DNA of 33,178 nucleotides from assembly GCA_018623095.1 (NCBI GenBank), contig JAAZVX010000007.1, positions 1 through 33,178 on the forward strand. The letters run 5' to 3'. Positions 17,174 to 24,247 of this stretch are shown one piece after another. The stretch comes from Marinobacterium sp. GTDB taxonomy: Bacteria; Pseudomonadota; Gammaproteobacteria; Pseudomonadales; Balneatricaceae. The notes under the pieces are model-generated. The model worked only from the letters and a program-made list of their open reading frames with translations, ran no database searches and was not told where the DNA came from. Each line of letters starts with the position of its first letter. The stretch's first letter is position 1. The translations under genes were made by a program, and so were the position numbers.

Positions 17174-17623
17174 ATGGCAAAAATACTTCTGCTTCACGGC
17201 ATCAACCACGCAATGTTCGGCAAGCGTGATCCGAAACATTACGGCACTTTTACGCTGCAAGATATCGAATCGGCTGCCGCAAAGTGGGCTGCTGAACAGG
17301 GGTGTGAGCTTGAGTGTTACCAGACAGACATCGAAGGTGAATTGGCGCGTAAAATTCATCAGGCCTTTTTAGAAGATATTGATGCAATCGTTATCAACGC
17401 GGGTGCTTGGACTCACTACAGCTATGGTCTGACCGATGCGTTGGCGATCTTTAAAGACAAAGGGCCTATCGTTGAGGTCCACATGTCGAACGTTCATGCG
17501 CGTGAAGAGTTCCGTCACAAGTCGGTCTTCTCGCACGTCGTCATTGGTCAGATATCAGGTTTTGGTTTGACCAGCTACAAGTTGGGAATTACTGCAGCGG
17601 CAGATGCGTTAAAGGGAGCCTAA
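17174..17623 (+). CDS. aroQ: Type II 3-dehydroquinate dehydratase-like protein, divergent
   Basis: 149 residues, the normal AroQ size. The open frame extends to 17108, but AAGGAA at 17162-17167 sets the ATG at 17174, giving the usual MAKILLLHG opening. Residues matching the known active site are present: Asn in HGIN, Arg and Tyr in GKRDPKHYG, Asn and His in INAGAWTH, and VHMSNVHAREEFRHKS with the catalytic His and binding Arg. The surroundings are atypical: canonical GPNLNLLG becomes GINHAMFG, and the Arg before the Asp of R-D-A is Thr. It could be the shikimate-pathway enzyme or a paralog with another job. It does not sit by accB-accC, where many gammaproteobacteria keep aroQ. Confidence 0.75.
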   Translation: MAKILLLHGINHAMFGKRDPKHYGTFTLQDIESAAAKWAAEQGCELECYQTDIEGELARKIHQAFLEDIDAIVINAGAWTHYSYGLTDALAIFKDKGPIVEVHMSNVHAREEFRHKSVFSHVVIGQISGFGLTSYKLGITAAADALKGA

Positions 17624-17627
17624 TTAG

Positions 17628-17918
17628 ATGATAGGTTGGTGCCCTGTTTGTGAGACACGACGTCCCATACAACGTGAAGAGGGGATGGGCACTGACTACA
17701 TTTGCACTACGTGCAAAACGAAACTGTCACTCAGCGGCAAGAATCAAATTCTTATCTTGCCGTTTTTTTTAGTGGTTCTCTGGTTAATTATCACGACGGT
17801 ATTTACCGAAAGAGAGGCATTCAGTGCCGTTGAAATCGCCGCCCTGCTGATATCAATCCCACCTTTTGCACTTTATGCTTTGCGCTACATCACCTTTGAA
17901 AAAATCAAAGACCAGTAG
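17628..17918 (+). CDS. Small zinc-ribbon membrane protein, function unknown
   Basis: 96 residues. An N-terminal zinc ribbon with CPVC (Cys5, Cys8) and CTTC (Cys26, Cys29) is followed by two hydrophobic helices (about 43-60 and 68-86) and a short basic tail. I do not recognise a named family; rubredoxin-like or zinc-ribbon membrane proteins with this layout are common and uncharacterised. It begins 4 bp after the AroQ-like gene and is probably cotranscribed with it. Its last 14 bp overlap the end of the convergent alkyltransferase gene. Confidence 0.7.
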   Translation: MIGWCPVCETRRPIQREEGMGTDYICTTCKTKLSLSGKNQILILPFFLVVLWLIITTVFTEREAFSAVEIAALLISIPPFALYALRYITFEKIKDQ

Positions 17919-18447
17919 CCTCTACAGATAGCATTTTAGCCTTTAGAGACAATCCCCAGCGGTAACCGCCTAATGAGCCATCGCTTCTCACAGCGCGATG
18001 GCATGGCACCCAGTAAGCAATGTTATTGGCACCCAGTGCTGATCCAATTGCTCGAACAGCTTTGGGCTTTTTAATGTTCACAGCAAGCTGAGAGTAACTC
18101 ACCGTATTACCCTCTGGAATCTGACAAATCGCCTGCCAAACCTCCATTTGAAATTCTGTACCGATTATCCATGCGGAAGGTTTCGGCTGGTGACAAAACT
18201 GCCTATACAACTCAACTACCCTATCATTAGAAATGGACCAATTTGCGTGGGTAAATCGCTTTTTCAAATCGAACCAACCACTGACCTCATCCCCGTCATA
18301 AAATCCAAGAAAAAGCAGGCAGTCATCACACCATGCAGATCGAGCCAATCCAAACTCAGTCTCAATGTCGCCCGTCAGGATATCGAGCTGCGCCCCTCGG
18401 TTTTTAATATGAACGTTAGGCAACGGTATAAAATTCAATTCATGCAT
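17905..18447 (-). CDS. ogt: Methylated-DNA-[protein]-cysteine S-methyltransferase
   Basis: 180-residue suicide DNA-repair protein that removes alkyl groups from O6-alkylguanine (and O4-alkylthymine) onto its own cysteine. The C-terminal domain is canonical: FQMEVWQAICQIPEGNTVSYSQLA, the arginine-finger region AVRAIGSALGANN, and the active site VPCHRAV with Cys149, then GSLGGYRWG. The N-terminal 85 residues are a weakly conserved Ogt-like domain with no AdaA zinc site, so it is a stand-alone Ogt-type rather than Ada. It converges on and overlaps the zinc-ribbon gene by 14 bp. The start is the ATG at 18447; a plausible alternative is not seen. Confidence 0.9.
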   Translation of the reverse strand: MHELNFIPLPNVHIKNRGAQLDILTGDIETEFGLARSAWCDDCLLFLGFYDGDEVSGWFDLKKRFTHANWSISNDRVVELYRQFCHQPKPSAWIIGTEFQMEVWQAICQIPEGNTVSYSQLAVNIKKPKAVRAIGSALGANNIAYWVPCHRAVRSDGSLGGYRWGLSLKAKMLSVEATGL

Positions 18448-18506
18448 GAGTGATCCATCAATTGTTCATCGACCCGATAAGAGGCATTTTTTATTTATTA
18501 ATCCAA

Positions 18507-18540
18507 ACGTCACCAAACTGTCATCTTTAGAGCGTTTAAT
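18507..18540 (+). promoter_or_regulatory. Pho box and -10 element (PhoB-activated promoter)
   Basis: 18507-18524 reads ACGTCACCAAACTGTCAT, two direct repeats matching 14 of 18 positions of the E. coli pstS-type Pho box. Ten bp later comes TTTAAT (18535-18540) as a -10, the same spacing as in pstS, where the Pho box replaces the -35. It faces the small gene at 18581. The match is by eye against a consensus I know. Confidence 0.6.
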
Positions 18541-18580
18541 CTTGCTACTGAATTAATAAATGATAAAAGGTAACTGCGTA

Positions 18581-18766
18581 ATGAATCATAGTGATGCGCT
18601 AGTAAGAATGCACCATCGTGGCTTTAAACTTTCTGAACTTAAAAACCAACCTAATATTGACCACACCGATCTTGATGCGGCGTTAAAAAAGATCGAGCGC
18701 GAGCATGAGGCCGCTAAAAGAAGCCTCGCTCAACACTCTCAAGCCAGCTTTGCGATGAGACTCTAA
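18581..18766 (+). CDS. Small protein, probably phosphate-regulated, function unknown
   Basis: 61 residues, charged and mostly helical, with a predicted coiled or helical segment (DLDAALKKIEREHEAAKRSLAQ). There is no signal peptide, membrane helix or cysteine. The open frame begins at ATG 18560, but AAAAGG (18565-18570) is well placed for the ATG at 18581, which I prefer. Upstream are a good Pho box and a -10; a small hairpin with six T follows the stop. Having both a clear promoter and a terminator supports a real single-gene unit. I do not recognise the family. Confidence 0.6.
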   Translation: MNHSDALVRMHHRGFKLSELKNQPNIDHTDLDAALKKIEREHEAAKRSLAQHSQASFAMRL

Positions 18767-18777
18767 TCGATCTCAAT

Positions 18778-18798
18778 GTAGGTCCATCCTACTTTTTT
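18778..18798 (+). terminator. Probable rho-independent terminator of the small gene
   Basis: A short 5-bp stem, GTAGG (18778-18782) with CCTAC (18788-18792), and a 5-nt loop, directly followed by six T (18793-18798), 11 bp after the stop codon. The stem is short, so termination may be partial. Confidence 0.5.
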
Positions 18799-18811
18799 CT
18801 ACGTAGATAAA

Positions 18812-18840
18812 TTGGACTTAGATAAACCTTTGGTTATAAA
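18812..18840 (+). promoter_or_regulatory. Predicted promoter of the cytochrome c5-type gene
   Basis: -10 TATAAA (18835-18840) with TTGGAC (18812-18817) at exactly 17 bp as a weak -35. It lies about 76 bp before the ATG at 18917, after the terminator of the previous gene. Confidence 0.45.
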
Positions 18841-18916
18841 CTTATTCGATCGGGCGCTCTAAGCTGTTTTAAGCTCCATAAGAGCAAACGAAAGTTCATG
18901 AATTGAGGTGGATAAA

Positions 18917-19222
18917 ATGAAAAAGACACTACTAGGCCTAACTGCCGCTGCTCTTATGGTTCCTGCAACTGCAATGGCTGAGCGTGATGGCGCAACGGTA
19001 TACAACACTTATTGTCTAGCTTGTCACATGGTTGGCGTAGCGGGTGCTCCAAAAACGGGCGACGCAGCAGCATGGGCTCCTCGTGCCGCTAAAGGTATTG
19101 ACGCACTTCTAGCGACCGCTAAATCTGGCATCAATGCAATGCCTCCAATGGGAACTTGCATGGATTGTTCTGACGCTGAACTTCAGGGCGCTATCCAGCA
19201 CATGCTTGACGCTTCTAAATAA
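18917..19222 (+). CDS. Cytochrome c5-type periplasmic monohaem protein
   Basis: 101 residues. A Sec signal peptide (MKKTLLGLTAAALMVPATAMA) is followed by a mature protein of about 80 residues with one haem-attachment site CLACH (Cys33, Cys36, His37). The distal ligand is probably Met78 in AMPPMGTCMDC, where Cys81 and Cys84 form the small disulfide loop typical of c5. It is a soluble electron carrier in the periplasm; partners are not indicated. The open frame reaches a GTG at 18908, but GAGGTGG sits right for the ATG at 18917. It has its own promoter and terminator, so it is monocistronic. Confidence 0.92.
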   Translation: MKKTLLGLTAAALMVPATAMAERDGATVYNTYCLACHMVGVAGAPKTGDAAAWAPRAAKGIDALLATAKSGINAMPPMGTCMDCSDAELQGAIQHMLDASK

Positions 19223-19239
19223 TATTTAGACGACTTTGC

Positions 19240-19265
19240 AAAAACCGGCCTAGTGCCGGTTTTTT
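19240..19265 (+). terminator. Rho-independent terminator after cytochrome c5
   Basis: ACCGGC (19244-19249) pairs with GCCGGT (19255-19260) around a 5-nt loop and is followed by five T; the preceding A run extends the stem. It begins 17 bp after the stop codon. Confidence 0.9.
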
Positions 19266-19311
19266 GTTTTCTGGCATACAATAGGCGCACTGAATATTAA
19301 GGGAGATCAAC

Positions 19312-20088
19312 TTGTCTGACCTGCTCTGGTGGCAATACCTTCTGATTGCTCTCATCTTTGTATGGAGCGGCTTTGTAAGAACAGGCCTTGGCTTTGGTGG
19401 TGCCGTACTGGCGCTGCCGTTTCTGCTATTAATCGTTGATGATCCACTCATCTTTCTGCCCATTATTGCCGTGCACCTGCTCATCTTTTCGGGGGCTATT
19501 ACACTGGGGAATCATTTAAAAGCAAAGCGTTCAGGAAGCAGTGGGCTGAAAGAGAATGTTGATTGGGCCTACCTGAAAAAGACCCTAAAAGTGATGATCA
19601 TTCCCAAGCTGATCGGGGTGTTTGGCCTTTTAACGCTTCCAAACGAGATCATGTCTGGGCTGATCTTTGTCATCGTTATTGTCTACTCAATTGGCTACAT
19701 CCTTAATAAACCCTTCAAGAGTAACTCAGCGTGGATCGATAATATTTTCTTGATGCTAGGTGGCTATGTCAGTGGCACCTCACTAATCGCAGCGCCACTC
19801 GTAATGGCCGTCTACGCAAGCCATGTTGCCAAAGAGCAGTTGCGAGATACCCTGTTTGTCCTCTGGTTTATCCTTGTGGTCATCAAGATGGCTTCTTTCT
19901 TTGTTGTTGGCGTCGATCTGCAACTGATCCATCACCTTTGGTTACTACCTTGTGCTTTTATCGGCCATCTTTTAGGACAAAAATTACACCGTTATCTGGT
20001 CAAGACCGACTCAGCACGGTTTTTCAAAATCATTGGCACTGTACTGATCATTACCAGCACACTCGGTATTGCCCGGACCTTTGCTTAA
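19312..20088 (+). CDS. TauE/SafE family membrane protein (copy 2)
   Basis: 258-residue inner-membrane protein with about eight helices. The family motif is in helix 1 (FVWSGFVRTGLGFGGAVLALPFLLL) and again in the second half (GGYVSGTSLIAAPLVMAVYASHV). Start TTG at 19312, supported by AAGGGAGA 6 nt upstream and by the position of the first helix. A TACAAT box at 19277-19282, right after the cytochrome terminator, may be its -10. It is a distant paralog of the exporter at 16272-17027: lengths and the SG/TG patterns correspond but the sequences differ widely. The substrate is unknown; organosulfonates or sulfite are typical for the family. Confidence 0.85.
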   Translation: MSDLLWWQYLLIALIFVWSGFVRTGLGFGGAVLALPFLLLIVDDPLIFLPIIAVHLLIFSGAITLGNHLKAKRSGSSGLKENVDWAYLKKTLKVMIIPKLIGVFGLLTLPNEIMSGLIFVIVIVYSIGYILNKPFKSNSAWIDNIFLMLGGYVSGTSLIAAPLVMAVYASHVAKEQLRDTLFVLWFILVVIKMASFFVVGVDLQLIHHLWLLPCAFIGHLLGQKLHRYLVKTDSARFFKIIGTVLIITSTLGIARTFA

Positions 20089-20096
20089 GGACAGGG

Positions 20097-20102
20097 TATA
20101 CT
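20097..20102 (+). promoter_or_regulatory. -10 element of the xseB-ispA-dxs operon
   Basis: TATACT between the TauE/SafE stop and the xseB start, 33 bp before the ATG. No good -35 is visible, so strength is uncertain. Confidence 0.4.
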
Positions 20103-20134
20103 GTGCGGCAGTTAGATTTAAGGATTGAGACATC

Positions 20135-20377
20135 ATGGCAGATAGCAAACAAACAACTGACTTCGAAGGCTCCCTAAAACGATTAGAGGCACTGGTTTCA
20201 GAGATGGAGAAGGGTGACCTTCCGATTGAAGAGGCCTTAAAATCCTTTGAGGAGGGGATCAGCCTAACCCGTGAATGCCAAAAGATTTTGCAAGAGGCTG
20301 AACAAAAAGTCGTGATGCTGACAGAGCAATCCGGTGAGCTGGTTGAACAACCGTTTAAAGAGTCTGACGAAGCCTAA
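20135..20377 (+). CDS. xseB: Exodeoxyribonuclease VII small subunit
   Basis: 80 residues, the usual size. The small helical subunit joins XseA in exonuclease VII, which degrades single-stranded DNA to oligonucleotides. The family pattern is clear: FEGSLKRLEALVSEMEKGDLPIEEALKSFEEGISLTRECQKILQEAEQKV, a helical hairpin. AAGGA lies upstream of the ATG. Its TAA overlaps the ispA ATG by one base. The xseB-ispA-dxs order is the standard gammaproteobacterial arrangement. XseA is not encoded in the window. Confidence 0.95.
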   Translation: MADSKQTTDFEGSLKRLEALVSEMEKGDLPIEEALKSFEEGISLTRECQKILQEAEQKVVMLTEQSGELVEQPFKESDEA

Positions 20378-21261
20378 TGCCACAACCGATGTTAGCCAAG
20401 TACCGACAGAGAGTTGAGTTAGAACTCAGTCGACGTCTAGCAGAGCGCAGCGGTATTGACCCTAGCCTGCATCAGGCGATGCACTACAGTCTGATGAATG
20501 GTGGTAAACGTCTGCGCCCTACCCTAGTCTATCTAGCCTGTGAATTATTGGGTGGTAAGTTAGAGCAGGCCGATAGTGCCGCTTGCGCGTTAGAGTGCGT
20601 GCACAGCTATTCTCTGGTCCATGACGATTTGCCGGCGATGGATAATGACGAGCTTCGTCGTGGTCAGCCGACATGCCACATCCAATTCGATGAAGCGACT
20701 GCAATCTTAGCTGGTGATGCCCTTCTAACCTGGGCGTTTGAGCTACTTAGCGAGCCCGTTGAATCTCTATCGGCCACCATCCAATTGCAAACGATACATA
20801 CCCTATCGAGATGCAGTGGCGATCTGGGCATGATCGATGGCCAAGCGTTTGATTTAGGTTCAGAGGGAAAAACGCTGAGTTTAGAACAACTGAAAAGTAT
20901 GCATGCTGCCAAGACCGGTGAACTGATTCGTGCCTCGCTTCGCTTAGGGGCTCTGGTCAGTGGTTGTGCAACCGACTCGGATCTGGAAGCTCTGGATCAT
21001 TACGCACAAAGCATTGGACTCGCCTTTCAGATTCAAGACGATATCCTTGATATAGAGAGCACGACTGAGCAACTTGGCAAGCCTCAGGGTTCTGACGCCG
21101 AGAGAGGCAAAGCCACCTACCCGGCACTGATTGGCCTTGCGCAGAGTAAAAGCTGGTTAAATGAACTGCATCAAGAGGCAGTCAAAGCTCTAGAGCCCTT
21201 CGGTTCGCGTAACAGTTCGTTAATAGAGCTAGCCGATTTTGTCATTGCGCGTAACCATTAA
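20377..21261 (+). CDS. ispA: Farnesyl diphosphate synthase (geranyltranstransferase)
   Basis: 294-residue trans-prenyltransferase that condenses isopentenyl diphosphate with dimethylallyl and geranyl diphosphate to give farnesyl diphosphate for quinones, undecaprenol and haem. Motifs: GGKRLRP (42-48), the first Asp-rich motif HDDLPAMDNDELRRG (from His82), and the second FQIQDDILD followed by GKATYPAL. Length is normal. The ATG overlaps the xseB stop by one base, and its own TAA overlaps the dxs ATG in the same way, so the three genes are translationally coupled. The N-terminal MPQPML could in principle start at the second Met, but coupling favours the first. Confidence 0.95.
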   Translation: MPQPMLAKYRQRVELELSRRLAERSGIDPSLHQAMHYSLMNGGKRLRPTLVYLACELLGGKLEQADSAACALECVHSYSLVHDDLPAMDNDELRRGQPTCHIQFDEATAILAGDALLTWAFELLSEPVESLSATIQLQTIHTLSRCSGDLGMIDGQAFDLGSEGKTLSLEQLKSMHAAKTGELIRASLRLGALVSGCATDSDLEALDHYAQSIGLAFQIQDDILDIESTTEQLGKPQGSDAERGKATYPALIGLAQSKSWLNELHQEAVKALEPFGSRNSSLIELADFVIARNH

Positions 21262-23030
21262 TGATTACTGATATCCCCACACAACGTCCTGCGACTCCAC
21301 TGTTGGACCAGATCGACTCCCCTTCAGATTTAAAAGGGTTGAATCTGGGTCAATTACAGCAGCTAGCGGGTGAGTTACGTCTCTATCTGCTCTTCTGTGT
21401 CGGTCAGACTGGGGGACATCTTGGTGGCGGACTCGGGGTAGTCGAGCTGACACTAGCGCTCCACTACCTATTAGAGACGCCAGAGGATCATTTAGTTTGG
21501 GATGTCGGTCATCAAGCTTACCCACACAAGATTCTTACAGGCCGTCGCGATGAGATGCTCAACATCCGACAACGAGAGGGACTTACCCCTTTTCCTGATC
21601 AAGCTGAAAGCGTCTATGACAGCTTTGGTACGGGACACTCCAGCACGTCAATCAGCGCAATTTTGGGTATGGCCATTGCGGATCAATTGCAGGGTATCAA
21701 CCGCAAAGCAGTGGCTGTCATCGGTGATGGCGCTCTCACTGCAGGACAGGCGTTCGAAGCACTTAACCATGCAGCGCATACCGATGCGAATCTATTAGTG
21801 ATTCTTAATGATAACGACATGTCGATCTCGCCCAACCAAGGGGGATTAGCAACCTACCTGGAAAAAAACTTACGTGAGCAAGCACTCACAAACCCAGTAA
21901 TGCCATTATTTGAGGCTCTAAACTTCGATTACTCGGGACCGATTGATGGCAATGATCTGGATCTACTGATACCTGCTCTTGAAACATCACTGAGCAAAGA
22001 GGGCCCACAGTTCTTACATGTCAGAACTCGAAAAGGGTTCGGTTTCAAACCGGCAGAAGAGGATCCCGTTGGTTATCACGCCATCACTAAGCTCGAAAAG
22101 CCTGTCGTAAATTCACGTCCAAACATCAAATACAGTGATCAATTTGGGCAGTGGGTCTGTGACACTGCCGCTCTGGATAGTCGACTGGTTGCCGTCACTC
22201 CCGCCATGAAAGAGGGTTCTGGCCTAGTACCTTTCGCTAATGAGTTTCCCGACCGTTTCTTTGATGTAGCGATCGCTGAGCAACATGCCGCGACCTTTGC
22301 GGCTGGTTTAGCTACAGGCGGGATGAAACCGGTGCTGGCGATCTACTCCACTTTTTTGCAGCGTGCTTTAGATCAGGTCATCCACGATATCGCACTGCAA
22401 AATCTGGACTGTTTGATTGCCATTGATCGTGCTGGATTGGTTGGCGAGGATGGTCCCACTCACTCCGGCATCTTTGACATTCCGATGCTGCGCACCCTTC
22501 CCGAGGTGATCATTATGACGCCCTCTACACTGGATGAGCAGCAGCAGATGCTCTCCCTTGGCTACCAATATAGTGGCTGTGCAGCGGTTCGCTACCCGAG
22601 GGGAGAAGGTGTTAAAAACGAAACGCCATTGGCGCCCTTCGCCATTGGACAGAGCCGTTTAATCAGAATCGGCAAGCGTGCTGTTATGCTCAACTTTGGC
22701 CCACTTTTACCTGCCGCTAAGCAGGTTTCTGACCAATTAGATCTTGGCCTGATCGACATGCGCTTCGTCAAACCTCTGGATGAGAAGGCCCTTATAGAGT
22801 TAGTAAACACTTACTCATCATTTATCACATTAGAAGATGGCACCCTTGCTGGTGGCGCTGGTAGTGCAGTAAATGAGTGGTTGCTTAAGAAGGGACACAC
22901 GATCGCCTGTCTTAACCTAGGCATTCCCGATCGGTGGATTGAGCATGCTACTCGCGATGAGCAGCTACTGGATGCCGGTTTAGATGCTCACTCTATTCAA
23001 AAACAGATAGAGCACTTTTTAAAAGCATAA
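21261..23030 (+). CDS. dxs: 1-deoxy-D-xylulose-5-phosphate synthase, short-loop form
   Basis: Thiamine-diphosphate enzyme that joins pyruvate and glyceraldehyde 3-phosphate, the first step of the MEP isoprenoid pathway. 589 residues, about 30 fewer than E. coli. Recognisable parts: GGHLGGGLGVVELTLALHY, WDVGHQAYPHKILTGRRD, the thiamine-binding GDGALTAGQAFEALNH and NDNDMSIS, YHAITK, and the transketolase-like second half with FDVAIAEQHAATFAAGLA and DRAGLVGEDGPTHSG. The missing residues fall in the linker after NDNDMSIS, and the usual GPxDGHD is GPIDGND. The loop is known to be flexible, so activity is expected. Last gene of the operon, followed by a strong terminator. Confidence 0.94.
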   Translation: MITDIPTQRPATPLLDQIDSPSDLKGLNLGQLQQLAGELRLYLLFCVGQTGGHLGGGLGVVELTLALHYLLETPEDHLVWDVGHQAYPHKILTGRRDEMLNIRQREGLTPFPDQAESVYDSFGTGHSSTSISAILGMAIADQLQGINRKAVAVIGDGALTAGQAFEALNHAAHTDANLLVILNDNDMSISPNQGGLATYLEKNLREQALTNPVMPLFEALNFDYSGPIDGNDLDLLIPALETSLSKEGPQFLHVRTRKGFGFKPAEEDPVGYHAITKLEKPVVNSRPNIKYSDQFGQWVCDTAALDSRLVAVTPAMKEGSGLVPFANEFPDRFFDVAIAEQHAATFAAGLATGGMKPVLAIYSTFLQRALDQVIHDIALQNLDCLIAIDRAGLVGEDGPTHSGIFDIPMLRTLPEVIIMTPSTLDEQQQMLSLGYQYSGCAAVRYPRGEGVKNETPLAPFAIGQSRLIRIGKRAVMLNFGPLLPAAKQVSDQLDLGLIDMRFVKPLDEKALIELVNTYSSFITLEDGTLAGGAGSAVNEWLLKKGHTIACLNLGIPDRWIEHATRDEQLLDAGLDAHSIQKQIEHFLKA

Positions 23031-23031
23031 A

Positions 23032-23059
23032 AAAACCTCAGTAGGCGTACTGAGGTTTT
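23032..23059. terminator. Bidirectional terminator between dxs and ribA
   Basis: A perfect 12-bp stem, AAAACCTCAGTA (23032-23043) with TACTGAGGTTTT (23048-23059), and a 4-nt loop. T runs on both strands suit the two convergent genes, which end 1 bp before and 17 bp after it. Confidence 0.93.
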
Positions 23060-23076
23060 CTAGGTTTCTCAACGCA

Positions 23077-23688
23077 TTAAGCATCTGGCTTGAAGTGCAC
23101 TTCGCTCATCATATGGCCAAGCTTGCCCATTTTGGTTTCAAGGTACTGCTCGTTGTAACGGTTCTTACCAACTTGCAAAGGCACACGTGAAGACACATTA
23201 ACACCGTACTCCTCCAAAGCAGCCACTTTACGAGGGTTATTGGTCATTAGGTTAACGCTCTTAACGCCTATAGCGTCCAGCATCGGCTGACACATTGAGT
23301 AGTTACGCATATCAGCCGCAAAACCCAAACGCTCATTAGCTTCCACCGTATCACAGCCAGAATCTTGAAGGTTGTAGGCTTTTACCTTATTCAAAAGACC
23401 GATACCACGGCCCTCTTGCCGCAAATAGAGCAGAACACCTTTCCCCTCTTCGGTAATGCGTTTTAGGGCCTCTTGCAGCTGAAAACCACAGTCACAGCGT
23501 AAGCTGAACAGAGCATCACCGGTTAGACATTCCGAGTGCATACGAGCTAACACAGGCTCCTCACCTGCGACATCACCATATACCAGTGCGATGTGCTCTT
23601 TACCGCTCTCTACCTCTTCAAAACCAACCATACGGAATACACCCATAGGCATTGGCAATTTACATTCCGCTATCAGTTTAATATCCAA
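23077..23688 (-). CDS. ribA: GTP cyclohydrolase II
   Basis: 203-residue enzyme that opens GTP to 2,5-diamino-6-ribosylamino-4-pyrimidinone 5'-phosphate, the first step of riboflavin synthesis. Zinc ligands Cys54, Cys65 and Cys67 are intact ([18 protein letters not shown]), as are the GTP-binding [13 protein letters not shown] and [11 protein letters not shown] and the NNPRKV element. The start is TTG at 23688, with GAGGA at suitable spacing; the nearby ATG is out of frame. It lies 85 bp after pgpA, so it may be the last gene of the operon or have its own promoter. It is needed because the cyclohydrolase half of the RibBA at 26163-27278 is degenerate. Confidence 0.95.
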   Translation of the reverse strand: MDIKLIAECKLPMPMGVFRMVGFEEVESGKEHIALVYGDVAGEEPVLARMHSECLTGDALFSLRCDCGFQLQEALKRITEEGKGVLLYLRQEGRGIGLLNKVKAYNLQDSGCDTVEANERLGFAADMRNYSMCQPMLDAIGVKSVNLMTNNPRKVAALEEYGVNVSSRVPLQVGKNRYNEQYLETKMGKLGHMMSEVHFKPDA

Positions 23689-23773
23689 AATATCATCCTC
23701 AACTCGATGCGTCCTTGCATCTTTAATTCTGTTTCAGTGTAGAGTGTTACGAACAGACCACTAAAGCAGATTG

Positions 23774-24247
23774 CTACAAAAGATAGTTTACCGCCTGTAC
23801 GACCCCAAGCGCCATCAAGCCAGCCAATAGATCGTCCAACATAATACCCAGCCCACCCGAGACGCGTCGGTCAGCCCAGCCTATCGGCCAAGGTTTCCAT
23901 ATATCGAACAGACGAAACATAACAAACCCAAACAGTACCCACTGCCATCCATCCGGTAGTGCAATAAAGGTAATCCACAGACCTACAAACTCATCCCAGA
24001 CGATGCCACCATGATCATGGACACCCAGATCGTCCGACGTTTTACCACACAACCAGCAGCCCAGTATAAAAGTAGCAGCTATTAACAGAAGATAGGGTAA
24101 CAGCGACCAATCATTGAATAGGTACCAGATTGGAATGGCCGCTAACGTGCCGAAGGTTCCCGGTGCATTAGGTGCTGCTCCGCTCCCTAAACCGAAGGCT
24201 AAAAAGTGTACGGGGTTTCGCCAGATACTGGCAGGCGCTCTATTCAT
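23774..24247 (-). CDS. pgpA: Phosphatidylglycerophosphatase A
   Basis: 157-residue inner-membrane phosphatase that converts phosphatidylglycerophosphate to phosphatidylglycerol. Family features: NPVHFLAFGLGSGAAPNAPGTFGTLAAIP at the N-terminus, then the acidic DDLGVHDHGGIVWDEFVGLWI, and FRLFDIWKPWPIGWADRRVSGGLGIMLDDLLAG with the conserved Asp residues, interspersed with about four hydrophobic segments. The frame runs to a TTG at 24259 with another ATG at 24253; the ATG at 24247 has GGA about 7 nt upstream and overlaps the thiL stop by 8 bp, so I prefer it. Confidence 0.93.
   Translation of the reverse strand: MNRAPASIWRNPVHFLAFGLGSGAAPNAPGTFGTLAAIPIWYLFNDWSLLPYLLLIAATFILGCWLCGKTSDDLGVHDHGGIVWDEFVGLWITFIALPDGWQWVLFGFVMFRLFDIWKPWPIGWADRRVSGGLGIMLDDLLAGLMALGVVQAVNYLL

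Noticed and set aside
16272-20088. Two TauE/SafE genes as a recent duplication
   Set aside because: The proteins share only family motifs and overall topology, so they are old paralogs or separate acquisitions.
23689-23773. FMN riboswitch upstream of ribA
   Set aside because: The 85-bp gap is too short and shows none of the conserved RFN stems; the gaps inside the rib operon are even shorter.
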